Source: an uncultured Prevotella sp. (GTDB lineage: Bacteria; Bacteroidota; Bacteroidia; Bacteroidales; Bacteroidaceae). Taken from it: a stretch of 18,572 bases of DNA. The notes below the pieces were generated by a model, which was not told the origin of the DNA, did not search any database, and worked only from the letters and a program-made list of their open reading frames with translations. Position numbers and translations under genes: made by a program. Shown piece after piece: positions 7,118 to 14,783 of this stretch. The stretch lies in assembly GCA_934183135.1 (NCBI GenBank), contig CAKPRX010000044.1, positions 1-18,572 on the forward strand, written 5' to 3'. The number at the start of each line of letters is the position of its first letter. Position 1 is the first letter of the stretch.

Positions 7118-7164
7118 TAAGCGTGTCCGGCACCGCAGCCGGCCCACTTAGTACACAGACCATT

Positions 7165-7617
7165 ATGCGAATTGTCATACAGCGCGTAGCCCACGCATCG
7201 GTAACCATAGGCCAGCAGGTCCGGTCGGCCATAGGCCCGGGCATGCTCATCTTGGTGGGCATAGAGGCCGCCGACACCACCGCCGATGCCGACTGGCTGG
7301 TACACAAGGTGATAGGACTGCGCATATTCAGCGATGACCAGGGCATTATGAACCGCGACATCGTACAGGCCGGTGGCGACATCCTGGTAGTGTCGCAGTT
7401 TACCCTCATGGCCAGCTACAAGAAGGGCAACCGCCCCTCGTGGTTTCGCGCCGCCCCTCACGACATCTCCATCCCCCTCTACGAGTACTTCTGCACCCGT
7501 CTGAGCGAGGCGCTGGGGCACCCTGTGGGCACGGGCGAGTTTGGGGCCGACATGCAGGTGTCGCTGCTCAACGACGGGCCGGTAACCATCTGTATGGACA
7601 CCAAGAACAAGGAGTAG
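7165..7617 (+). CDS. dtd: D-aminoacyl-tRNA deacylase
   Basis: Cytoplasmic proofreading enzyme that hydrolyses D-aminoacyl-tRNA (and glycyl-tRNA-Ala), keeping D-amino acids out of proteins. At 150 aa it is full length. The family's N-terminus MRIVIQRV fixes the start at the ATG at 7165; a GTG at 7123 would add 14 residues that do not belong to the family and would sit directly on the -7 box. The catalytic motif SQFTL is at residues 77-81 and the substrate-recognition Gly-Pro motif NDGPVT at 136-141. It is the first gene of a tight five-gene unit continuing with two small membrane proteins, a MazG-like enzyme and deoC. The -7 box at 7110-7117 is its likely promoter. Confidence 0.95.
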   Translation: MRIVIQRVAHASVTIGQQVRSAIGPGMLILVGIEAADTTADADWLVHKVIGLRIFSDDQGIMNRDIVQAGGDILVVSQFTLMASYKKGNRPSWFRAAPHDISIPLYEYFCTRLSEALGHPVGTGEFGADMQVSLLNDGPVTICMDTKNKE

Positions 7618-7655
7618 CCCCACCCGTACACTGAACTATTATAATTCCTATCAAT

Positions 7656-7940
7656 ATGCAGGAAAAGACTGTCAACCGCATACTCTACACACTGAGGCTC
7701 AGCGGACTGGCCCTCATCATAGCGGCCTCTAAGTTCAAGCATCAGCCCGCAGGCTACTGGATGGCCTCCGTGGGCTGTCTGCTGGTAGGCATCAGCACGG
7801 CCGTGGTACTACTGTCGCGCTGGCGACTACCCTACGCCACCACAGGCCAGCGCGTCCGCGGTGTGGCTTACTACGCCGTCATCACCCTGCTATGGGCCGT
7901 GGGCACGGTGTGGATGGCCGTCTTAGGATGTACCCTATAA
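7656..7940 (+). CDS. Small membrane protein of unknown function (94 aa)
   Basis: I do not recognise the family. A basic N-terminus, MQEKTVNRILYTLR, is followed by three hydrophobic stretches at about residues 13-27, 35-55 and 69-91, with Arg-rich loops (SRWRLP, QRVRG) between the second and third. By the positive-inside rule that loop is probably cytoplasmic. There is no signal peptidase site or known motif. It starts 38 bp after dtd and ends 32 bp before the next gene, another small three-segment membrane protein, so the pair may form one complex or derive from a duplication; sequence similarity between them is weak by eye. Reading-frame integrity and operon spacing support a real gene. Confidence 0.75.
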   Translation: MQEKTVNRILYTLRLSGLALIIAASKFKHQPAGYWMASVGCLLVGISTAVVLLSRWRLPYATTGQRVRGVAYYAVITLLWAVGTVWMAVLGCTL

Positions 7941-7972
7941 GGCCCCACAGTCCTTAATATAAACCAATGACT

Positions 7973-8236
7973 ATGGACAAGAACGAGATAAGACACGAAG
8001 TGATAGAGACCGCCGTATGGCTCCTACAGATAGCGGGCCTGCTGCTGCTCGTCGTGGGCGGCATCATCTACCACGGCCAGCAGAGCACCTATGTGGGCGG
8101 CCTGCTCTGCACGGCCTACTTCATCATCACTGCTTTCCGCCGCCGTCGCAGCCGCCGCCAGGCCGTCATATACGGGCTCATGGCCGTGGTGCTGGCGGGG
8201 CTGCTCATAGGCCATTATCTGACCCAAAGCCTATGA
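7973..8236 (+). CDS. Small membrane protein of unknown function (87 aa)
   Basis: Unrecognised family. The start MDKNEIRHE at 7973 is preferred; an ATG at 7967 would add only Met-Thr. Three hydrophobic segments lie at about residues 16-33, 38-54 and 65-83. A strongly basic cluster, RRRRSRR, between the second and third should face the cytoplasm. The stop codon TGA (8234-8236) overlaps the start ATG (8233) of the pyrophosphohydrolase gene in an ATGA arrangement, which implies translational coupling. The ATGA overlap is the best evidence that this frame is translated. It may work with the similarly sized membrane protein just upstream; no function can be assigned. Confidence 0.77.
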   Translation: MDKNEIRHEVIETAVWLLQIAGLLLLVVGGIIYHGQQSTYVGGLLCTAYFIITAFRRRRSRRQAVIYGLMAVVLAGLLIGHYLTQSL

Positions 8237-8577
8237 CTATCAAGCAAGCCCAGCAGATGGTCGACGAGTGGATACACCGCTACGGTGTACGCTACTTCTC
8301 GGAACTCACCAACATGGCCTGCCTTACCGAGGAGGTGGGCGAACTGGCCCGCGTCATGGCCCGCAGCTATGGCGACCAGAGTTTCAAGCCCGGCGAGCGC
8401 CCCAACTTAGGCGAGGAGATGGCCGATGTGCTCTGGGTACTGCTCTGCCTGGCCAACCAGACGGGCGTAGACCTCACCGACGAGTTGCGCAAGAGCTTCG
8501 AGAAGAAGACCCGCCGCGACGCCACACGCCACATAGACAACCCCAAACTACATGACCCTCAGCAAGATAAACATTAA
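8233..8577 (+). CDS. MazG-like nucleotide pyrophosphohydrolase
   Basis: Short single-domain member (114 aa) of the all-alpha NTP pyrophosphohydrolase superfamily, which hydrolyses (d)NTPs to the monophosphate and pyrophosphate and often removes damaged nucleotides. The metal-binding signature is visible: EEVGE at residues 33-37 and ExxD (E62, D65) in GEEMADVLWVL. An upstream helix, ITDNA-free and beginning TIKQAQQMVDEW, packs as in MazG-type dimers. The start at 8233 is set by the ATGA overlap with the preceding gene; the open frame upstream overlaps that gene's body and is spurious. deoC begins 12 bp downstream, so two nucleotide-metabolism genes are coupled here. The exact substrate (canonical, oxidised or modified nucleotide) cannot be read from the sequence. 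Confidence 0.88.
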   Translation: MTIKQAQQMVDEWIHRYGVRYFSELTNMACLTEEVGELARVMARSYGDQSFKPGERPNLGEEMADVLWVLLCLANQTGVDLTDELRKSFEKKTRRDATRHIDNPKLHDPQQDKH

Positions 8578-8589
8578 CACCATATAGAT

Positions 8590-9522
8590 ATGATAGACAC
8601 TACTAAACTACATCTGAAGGTAGAGGGACAGCCCACCGGGCAGCCCGACAAGTATCAGCAGGCGCTGAGCAAATACCGCCTGGACATTACCGATGCCGAG
8701 GTGGCCGACCAGGTACAGGCCATCGTGGCCAAGGCCGCCGAGAACAACACCCCCGAGGTATGGAAGTTTCTGCTGGGCAGCGTAGAGCTTACCTCGCTCC
8801 ACACTACCGATACTGAGGAAGAGATACTGGCCCTGGTAGAAAAGGTCAATACCTTTGCCACCGACCACGCCGACCTGCCCCATGTAGCCACCATCTGCAC
8901 CTATCCCTGCTTTGCCAAACTGGTGAGCCAGAGCCTTGAGGTCGACGGCGTAGAGGTAACCAATGTATGTGGCTCGTTCCCCTCGTCGCAGACCTTCTTA
9001 GAGGTCAAGATAGCCGAGACAGCCCTGGCCATAGGCGACGGGGCCACAGAGATAGACATCGTACAGCCGGTGGGCAAGTTCCTGTCGGGCGACTACGAGG
9101 GAGTGTCCGATGAAATCGGTGAAATCAAGGAGACTTGCGGCGAGGTGCCCCTCAAGGTCATCCTCGAGACGGGCGACCTGCGCGGAGCCGCCGACATCAA
9201 GCGCGCCGCCATCATAGCCATGTATGCCGGGGCCGACTACATCAAGACATCGACCGGCAAGGAGAAGGTAAGTGCCACCCCCGAGGCCGTGTACGTCATG
9301 TGCCAGGCCATCAAGGAGTATTACGACCAGACGGGCATCCAGATAGGTCTGAAGCCTGCCGGTGGCATCAACACGGTCATGGATGCCGTGACCTACTATA
9401 CCATCGTCAAGGAGGTGCTGGGCGAGAAGTGGCTCACCAACAAGTGGTTCCGCCTGGGAACCAGCCGCCTTACCAACCTGCTCATCAGCGCCATCACCGG
9501 CACCGATGTCAAGTACTTCTAA
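8590..9522 (+). CDS. deoC: Deoxyribose-phosphate aldolase
   Basis: Class I aldolase that splits 2-deoxyribose-5-phosphate into glyceraldehyde-3-phosphate and acetaldehyde, the last step of deoxynucleoside catabolism. At 310 aa it belongs to the longer variant, with about 60 extra N-terminal residues relative to the short bacterial enzymes. The Schiff-base lysine is Lys219 in DYIKTSTGKE; the second catalytic lysine is Lys255 in GLKPAGGI; the acidic partner is Asp156 in TEIDIV. It is the last gene of the dtd operon and ends 32 bp before a perfect 21-bp-stem hairpin. The linkage to a nucleotide pyrophosphohydrolase suggests that deoxynucleotide breakdown products are channelled onward. Confidence 0.96.
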   Translation: MIDTTKLHLKVEGQPTGQPDKYQQALSKYRLDITDAEVADQVQAIVAKAAENNTPEVWKFLLGSVELTSLHTTDTEEEILALVEKVNTFATDHADLPHVATICTYPCFAKLVSQSLEVDGVEVTNVCGSFPSSQTFLEVKIAETALAIGDGATEIDIVQPVGKFLSGDYEGVSDEIGEIKETCGEVPLKVILETGDLRGAADIKRAAIIAMYAGADYIKTSTGKEKVSATPEAVYVMCQAIKEYYDQTGIQIGLKPAGGINTVMDAVTYYTIVKEVLGEKWLTNKWFRLGTSRLTNLLISAITGTDVKYF

Positions 9523-9554
9523 CCCCCGCTACCCCACCTACGGGAAACCTCATA

Positions 9555-9602
9555 ATAGCCAAGAAGGCCCGGAACTCTGCTGTTCCGGGCCTTCTTGGCT
9601 AT
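9555..9602. terminator. Bidirectional terminator hairpin, perfect 21-bp stem
   Basis: The arms 9555-9575 and 9582-9602 are exact reverse complements over 21 bp, with a 6-nt loop (TCTGCT). It lies between the convergent ends of deoC and the polyprenyl synthase gene, so it can terminate both transcripts. The arms carry AAGAAGG / CCTTCTT rather than a pure T-run. Confidence 0.85.
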
Positions 9603-9625
9603 GCCTGTCACCCCCATAGGGTGCC

Positions 9626-10603
9626 TCATAGCTTGCGCTTAATCACGTAGTCCAGGTAAGCCTGGAGCGCGCTGCGTATGCTGTCGTCGTGTACGTACCG
9701 AGCTATAAACGAGCGGGCCTCGTCGTGAAACTCCCACATACGGCGCTCGGCATACTCTATGCCTCCGTGCTCCTTGGTATAAGCCACCAGCCGGCCTATC
9801 TCATCGTGGCTTATGGTGCGGTCCTTAACCTTGTAAGCCAGGGCCTTAATGGCCTCCGGGGCACCGTTATTGACCGCGTAAATGGCTGGCAGAGTAAGCT
9901 TGCCCTCAGCCATGTCGTTGCCGGTAGGCTTGCCTATGACCTCCGAGTCGTAGTAGTCAAATATATCGTCGCGTATCTGGAAGATAATGCCTAAGTTCTG
10001 ACCGAAACGGGCTGCCGCAGCCACCTCCTCGTCACTGGCACCCGACGCCTGGGCCCCTATGGCCGCACAGGCCTCGAAGAGGGCGGCCGTCTTGCCCTTG
10101 ATAATGTTGTAGTACACCTCCTCAGACAGCTCGCGGTTACTGATGTTGGACAGCTGCAGTATCTCGCCGTCCGAGAGGGTCCGGCCCAGCTGCGCCAGGT
10201 AGCGTACTATCTTCTCTGAGTGCGTGTACGACACGTGGAGCAGGGCGGTAGACAGGATGTAGTCGCCCACCAGCACGCTCACCTTGTTATCATAGAGCGC
10301 ATTGACCGAAGCCTGACCGCGGCGCTCGCCACTCTCGTCGACCACGTCGTCGTGTACCAGCGAGGCGGTATGCAGCAGTTCCAGACCTATGGCTGCGTTC
10401 TGCGTCACCTCTGTCACTCGCCCGAAGTTTTTGGCTATCAGCAGTATCAGCATGGGCCTCATACGCTTGCCGGCCCGCTTGCGTATGTGGTTCAGGGCCT
10501 GGGCCAGCATGCCATCCTCGTGGTCGAGCGCGGCGTTAAAGAGCACGATGAAATCGTCTAATTCGGCTGATATGGGTGTTCTTATGAGTGATAGGTAATC
10601 CAT
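9626..10603 (-). CDS. Long-chain polyprenyl diphosphate synthase
   Basis: Trans-prenyltransferase (325 aa) that elongates an allylic diphosphate with isopentenyl diphosphate. Both aspartate-rich Mg-binding motifs are present: DDVVD at residues 85-89 and DDIFD at 212-216. GKRMRP (45-50) and the KGKTA segment near residue 169 bind diphosphates. The residues at positions -5 and -4 before the first motif are Ala80 and Ser81, both small. In this family small residues there permit long products, so an octaprenyl- or longer-type synthase (IspB-like) making the menaquinone side chain is likely. This would fit the quinol-dependent fumarate reductase in the same window, but chain length is inference. 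It is convergent with deoC and divergent from polA. Confidence 0.92.
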   Translation of the reverse strand: MDYLSLIRTPISAELDDFIVLFNAALDHEDGMLAQALNHIRKRAGKRMRPMLILLIAKNFGRVTEVTQNAAIGLELLHTASLVHDDVVDESGERRGQASVNALYDNKVSVLVGDYILSTALLHVSYTHSEKIVRYLAQLGRTLSDGEILQLSNISNRELSEEVYYNIIKGKTAALFEACAAIGAQASGASDEEVAAAARFGQNLGIIFQIRDDIFDYYDSEVIGKPTGNDMAEGKLTLPAIYAVNNGAPEAIKALAYKVKDRTISHDEIGRLVAYTKEHGGIEYAERRMWEFHDEARSFIARYVHDDSIRSALQAYLDYVIKRKL

Positions 10604-10622
10604 GACGGGTATTAATTTGATA

Positions 10623-10630
10623 CAAAATTA
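10623..10630 (-). promoter_or_regulatory. -7 box of the polyprenyl synthase promoter
   Basis: On the minus strand it reads TAATTTTG, an exact TAnnTTTG match, ending 19 bp before the start codon at 10603. No clear -33 box is seen. The predicted leader is about 14 nt. Confidence 0.55.
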
Positions 10631-10664
10631 CGGATTATTTCTTATACTTATGCCTTTTTTTTCG

Positions 10665-10672
10665 TAATTTTA
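10665..10672 (+). promoter_or_regulatory. Possible -7 box for polA
   Basis: TAATTTTA matches TAnnTTTG except at the last base and sits 20 bp before the polA ATG, the same distance as the mnmG box. Weak, with no -33 partner. Confidence 0.35.
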
Positions 10673-10692
10673 CAGGATAAAAGATATCCACT

Positions 10693-13455
10693 ATGAACAA
10701 ATTGTTTCTCTTAGATGCCTACGCGCTCATCTACCGCTCGTACTACGCATTTATAAAAAATCCCCGCATCAACTCCAAGGGTCTCAACACGTCGGCCATC
10801 ATGGGGTTTATGAACACCCTGAACGAGGTGCTTACCAAGCAGCGTCCAGACTATATAGCCGTGGCTTTCGACCATGGCAAAACATTTCGCAATGAGGCTT
10901 TCCCTGCCTATAAGGCACAGCGCGAGGAGACGCCCGAGGACATCAAGGCCAGTGTGCCCATCATCAAGCGCATCCTGGAAGCCTACCACATACCCATCCT
11001 GCAGGTCGATGGGTTCGAGGCCGACGACGTCATAGGCACCATGGCCACCCTGGCCTCGCACGAGGGCATCGAGACCTACATGCTCACCCCCGACAAGGAC
11101 TACGGACAGCTGGTGCGACCCAACGTGTTTATCTTCCGCCCACGGCATGGCGGAGGCTACGACACACTGGGCGAGGCTGAGGTTACCGCGAAGTACGGTC
11201 TGACCTCGGCGGCCCAGGTGGTGGACCTCCTGGCTCTCATGGGCGACTCGGCCGACAACTTCCCAGGCTGCCCGGGCGTGGGCGAGAAGACAGCTGCCAA
11301 ACTGATACAGCAGTTTGGCAGTGTGGACAACATGCTGGCCCACACGGACCAGATCAAGGGCAAGCTGCGCGAGAAGGTAGAGGCTGCCACCGACGACATA
11401 CGCATGAGCTACTTCCTGGCTACCATCCGTACCGATGTGCCGGTAACCTTAGACCTGGAAAAGATGAAGGTGACCGAACCCGATGCCACCATGCTCGAAC
11501 CCATACTCACCGAACTGGAATTTAAGGCCATGGCGGACAAGTTACTCAAGAAGGCGCCAAGTGCCCCGAAAACGGCCTCTTCAGAGCTTGATATATTTGG
11601 CGAATTTACGGCCGACGGGGCAGGAGCCGCCGAAAACGCGAAATATGAGACGGCTAAAACCACGCCACACGAGTACGTTCTGATTGATACTGAGGACGAA
11701 GCACGCAAACTGTGTGACTTTTTTAGGACAAAAAAAAATGTCAGTATAGACACAGAGACCACTTCCACCTCGCCCATTGATGCCGAATTGGTAGGACTGA
11801 GCTTCGCGACCGACGAGTTTAAGGCTTTCTACGTGCCCGTGGCGGCCAATCGTGAAAAAGCGTTAACAACTGTAAATATATTCAAGCCCATCTACGAAGA
11901 CGCCACCATTATGAAAGTGGGGCAGAACATCAAGTACGACATGGAGGTACTGGCCCGCTATGGGGTGACCGTCCGGGGCAAGCTCTTTGACACCATGCTG
12001 GCCCACTACGTACTCCAGCCCGAGCTACACCACAACATGGACTACATGGCCGAGACCCTGCTGGGCTACCAGACCATCCACATAGAAGAACTCATAGGCC
12101 CCAAGGGGCGGGGACAGCTCTCCATGCGCGACGTGGCCCCCTCCACGATATGCGAGTACGCCGCCGAGGATGCCGACATCACCCTGCGACTGAAGAATGT
12201 ACTCGAGCCACGTCTGCAGGAGGCCGGGGCCGAGCGCCTGTTCTGGGATATAGAGATGCCACTGGTTCCGGTACTGGCCGAGATGGAGCTCAACGGTGTC
12301 ATGACAGACACGGCATCGCTCCATGAAACGTCAAAGATTTTCAACACACGCCTGGCCGAGATAGAGCAGAAGATTTACAGCGAGGCAGGCGAGAGTTTCA
12401 ACATAGCGAGCCCCAAGCAGGTGGGCGAGATACTCTTTGGCAAGATGCAGATAGTAGACAAGCCCAAGAAGACCAAGACGGGCCAGTACGTAACCTCCGA
12501 GGAGGTGCTCACACAGCTGCGCAACAAGGCTCCGATAGTCGACGACATACTGACGCACAGAGGATTGAAAAAACTCCTCGGCACCTACGTCGATGCCCTA
12601 CCCCGCCTTATCAACCCCCGTACCGGCCACATACACACCAGCTTCAACCAGGCCGTTACTGCCACCGGGCGGCTCAGCTCTTCGGACCCCAACCTACAGA
12701 ACATACCCATCCGCGACGACGATGGCAAGGAGATACGCAAGTGCTTCATACCAGAGCCGGGCTGTCTGTTTTTTTCAGCAGACTATTCGCAGATAGAGCT
12801 ACGCATCATGGCCCACCTGTCGCAGGACGAGCACATGCTCGAAGCCTTCAGGACAGGCACCGACATACACGCGGCCACCGCGGCCAAGATATGGCATATA
12901 CCCGTGAGCGAGGTGACCCCCGACCAGCGCAAGAAGGCCAAGCAGGCCAACTTTGGCATCATCTACGGCATCAGCACCTACGGCCTGGCCCAGCGCATGA
13001 ACATCGATAACCGCGAGGCCCGACAGCTCATAGACGACTACTTTGCCACCTTCCCCAAGGTACGGGCTTACATGGAGAGCGCCAAGGAACTGTGCCGGCA
13101 GCGGGGGTATGCCGAGACCATCTTCCACCGCCGCCGCTATCTGCCAGACATCACCTCGCGCAACGCCACGGTACGCGGCTTTGCCGAGCGCAATGCCATC
13201 AACGCGCCCATACAGGGCTCTGAGGCCGACATCATCAAGGTGGCAATGATAAACATCTTCAGGAGGTTCAAGGCAGAGGGCATACGCTCCAAGATGATAC
13301 TCCAGGTACACGACGAGCTCAACTTCAGCGTGCTGCCCGAGGAGCGCAGCCAGGTAGAGCGCATCGTCATCGAGGAGATGCAGAACGCCTATCCGCTCAG
13401 CGTGCCCCTTACGGCCGACGCAGGCTGGGGAAAAAACTGGCTGGAGGCCCATTAA
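10693..13455 (+). CDS. polA: DNA polymerase I
   Basis: Three-domain repair and Okazaki-fragment polymerase, 920 aa. The N-terminal 5' nuclease domain (about 1-290) has DGFEADDVIGT and GDSADNFPGCPGVGEKTA. A short low-complexity linker (about 291-335) contains SELDIFGEF. The 3'-5' proofreading domain appears active: DTE at 353-355, NIKYDMEVL and YAAEDAD supply the exo I, II and III acids. The polymerase domain has motif A SADYSQIELR (Asp697), motif B KKAKQANFGIIYG (Phe754, the residue that discriminates against dideoxynucleotides) and motif C QVHDEL (Asp874). Length and motifs are normal. A nine-A run (11730-11738) lies just before the exo I motif. The gene is divergent from the prenyl synthase and is followed 51 bp later by an unknown membrane protein. 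Confidence 0.97.
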   Translation: MNKLFLLDAYALIYRSYYAFIKNPRINSKGLNTSAIMGFMNTLNEVLTKQRPDYIAVAFDHGKTFRNEAFPAYKAQREETPEDIKASVPIIKRILEAYHIPILQVDGFEADDVIGTMATLASHEGIETYMLTPDKDYGQLVRPNVFIFRPRHGGGYDTLGEAEVTAKYGLTSAAQVVDLLALMGDSADNFPGCPGVGEKTAAKLIQQFGSVDNMLAHTDQIKGKLREKVEAATDDIRMSYFLATIRTDVPVTLDLEKMKVTEPDATMLEPILTELEFKAMADKLLKKAPSAPKTASSELDIFGEFTADGAGAAENAKYETAKTTPHEYVLIDTEDEARKLCDFFRTKKNVSIDTETTSTSPIDAELVGLSFATDEFKAFYVPVAANREKALTTVNIFKPIYEDATIMKVGQNIKYDMEVLARYGVTVRGKLFDTMLAHYVLQPELHHNMDYMAETLLGYQTIHIEELIGPKGRGQLSMRDVAPSTICEYAAEDADITLRLKNVLEPRLQEAGAERLFWDIEMPLVPVLAEMELNGVMTDTASLHETSKIFNTRLAEIEQKIYSEAGESFNIASPKQVGEILFGKMQIVDKPKKTKTGQYVTSEEVLTQLRNKAPIVDDILTHRGLKKLLGTYVDALPRLINPRTGHIHTSFNQAVTATGRLSSSDPNLQNIPIRDDDGKEIRKCFIPEPGCLFFSADYSQIELRIMAHLSQDEHMLEAFRTGTDIHAATAAKIWHIPVSEVTPDQRKKAKQANFGIIYGISTYGLAQRMNIDNREARQLIDDYFATFPKVRAYMESAKELCRQRGYAETIFHRRRYLPDITSRNATVRGFAERNAINAPIQGSEADIIKVAMINIFRRFKAEGIRSKMILQVHDELNFSVLPEERSQVERIVIEEMQNAYPLSVPLTADAGWGKNWLEAH

Positions 13456-13506
13456 CGGGCCTGGTGGCCCCCTTGGCAGAATAATCAGTCACTATCCTAA
13501 ATCAAT

Positions 13507-14628
13507 ATGAAGACCTATCGTATCCTATCACTGCTTTTCTGCCTGTGCGTAGCTACCTTGGCACAGGCCCAGACCTATGTAGTAGACTGCCTGGTGGCCC
13601 CCGAGCTCAGGGCAGTAGCTGCCAGTAAGCCTACCGACTTTGACGGCACGCGCACAGTACTCTACCTGCGTAACGGAGCCACCGTCCAGGTGGTGGGACG
13701 CCGCGTGGTGGGCCCAGACGGCCAGTCGGCCGCACACACCACCAGCGCGGGCGACACGCTGGATGCCAGGCAGATTAAGGCTGTCATAGCCTACAAAGGC
13801 AAACGCTATCTGGCCGAGGCCCGCTGGCTGCGCTATGCCGACCAGAACCCGCCCTCGGCATCCGATATATTTGCCTCGGACAACTTCAGGCCACGGCCCC
13901 AACTGGCCCGGTGGCTCACCCTGCCCCGGATAGACATGCACGCCGCCGCCACGCGAACCCTCTACGGCCCTGTGCTGCCCCTGGTAGCGCTGGCACTCAT
14001 GGCCATAGCCGTATGGATGACACTGCGCACCCGGTTCGTGCTCCTGTCGGCCCTGCCGTTCGTAGCCGCAGCCGCTATCGTGGCCTATACGGCAGTGATG
14101 ATAGACTGGGACGCCCTGTGGTGGTGCAACCCCGACTACGTAGGTCTGCCTAAAGCCATCGGCGGAGCCCTGCTCGTGGCCCTGTTCATGGTACTGGCCT
14201 TCTGCTACATGTTCTGCGTAACGCTGTTTGCCAGCCACTCGCTCCTGGTATGGCCCTTCGTCATAGGCTATCTGGTACAGTGGCCCGCGCTGCTGCTGTC
14301 GTACCAGCTCACGGGCAGCCTGTGGCCCGCCCTCTTAGCATGCTACGGCATACCCATACTCATCAACGGCCTGCGCGCACGCCTCTATGGCGTGGTCATG
14401 ACGGCCACGGGCATCGTGGCGCTCCATCTCTTTGTGATAACGCTGGCCGTGGTGGTCCAGGTATCGCTCTGGATACTCATGGCTGTGGCCCTGGCCTCGC
14501 CCGTGATAGGCATAGCCCTGTCGACCACCGTGGGCAAACTGGCCCGCGAGGGCAAGCAGCGGTGGGTATGGCGCGACGGACGGGCCCAGTACGTACACCA
14601 CACGCACCCCACCGACCGCACCGTATAG
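13507..14628 (+). CDS. Unknown membrane protein with signal peptide and about seven transmembrane segments (373 aa)
   Basis: I do not recognise this family. MKTYRILSLLFCLCVATLAQAQ is a clear signal peptide, probably cut after AQA at about residue 21. A soluble, presumably periplasmic region of about 130 residues follows. Then come about seven hydrophobic segments near 155-172, 177-198, 217-241, 246-264, 271-287, 294-318 and 319-341, and a basic cytoplasmic tail starting KLAREGKQRWVWRDG. No catalytic motif stands out. The gene starts 51 bp after polA with only a small hairpin between (GGGCC 13457-13461, GGCCC 13466-13470) and no TAnnTTTG box, so it may be co-transcribed with polA. The layout, a periplasmic sensor-like domain followed by a membrane bundle, resembles 7TM-type receptors in outline only. 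Confidence 0.8.
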   Translation: MKTYRILSLLFCLCVATLAQAQTYVVDCLVAPELRAVAASKPTDFDGTRTVLYLRNGATVQVVGRRVVGPDGQSAAHTTSAGDTLDARQIKAVIAYKGKRYLAEARWLRYADQNPPSASDIFASDNFRPRPQLARWLTLPRIDMHAAATRTLYGPVLPLVALALMAIAVWMTLRTRFVLLSALPFVAAAAIVAYTAVMIDWDALWWCNPDYVGLPKAIGGALLVALFMVLAFCYMFCVTLFASHSLLVWPFVIGYLVQWPALLLSYQLTGSLWPALLACYGIPILINGLRARLYGVVMTATGIVALHLFVITLAVVVQVSLWILMAVALASPVIGIALSTTVGKLAREGKQRWVWRDGRAQYVHHTHPTDRTV

Positions 14629-14641
14629 CACAGCCATGGCC

Positions 14642-14677
14642 CCCCACGGCAGTCTCTACCACCCTGCTGCCGTGGGG
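14642..14677 (+). terminator. GC-rich hairpin after the unknown membrane protein
   Basis: CCCCACGGCAG (14642-14652) pairs perfectly with CTGCCGTGGGG (14667-14677) across a 14-nt loop, 14 bp after the stop codon. There is no T-tract. Probable transcription end or 3'-protecting structure. Confidence 0.55.
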
Positions 14678-14783
14678 CCGTGCCACGGGGGCAACGATGC
14701 CCAATAGATAAAAATCCGTACTTTCTGGAGCTATTATCTAAAAAAAAGGAAAACTTTATGGTACTTATCTAAATATTTTTACT

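Larger units (their letters stand above)
6285..7164. other. 880-bp non-coding region rich in repeats and palindromes
   Basis: No convincing gene is seen on either strand between uvrC and dtd; the short open frames have no family resemblance. The stretch contains three copies of a 16-bp motif, an 18-bp perfect palindrome with a half copy, two adjacent hairpins, three TTTTGACC repeats and, at its end, the dtd -7 box. Near 6960-7060 it is C-rich with a small hairpin, CCATGC (7015-7020) with GCATGG (7024-7029). Just after uvrC, TGCCCG (6289-6294) can pair with CGGGCA (6316-6321), perhaps as a terminator. With parS-type sites 2-3 kb away, an origin-related role is possible but unproven. Confidence 0.6.

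Noticed and set aside
6285..7164. Canonical DnaA boxes (TTATCCACA)
   Set aside because: None found on either strand by eye; only near matches TTATNCAGA, so an origin is proposed as a hypothesis and not annotated.
7123..7164. GTG start adding 14 residues to dtd
   Set aside because: The family N-terminus begins at MRIVIQRV (7165), and the GTG sits 5 bp from the -7 box.
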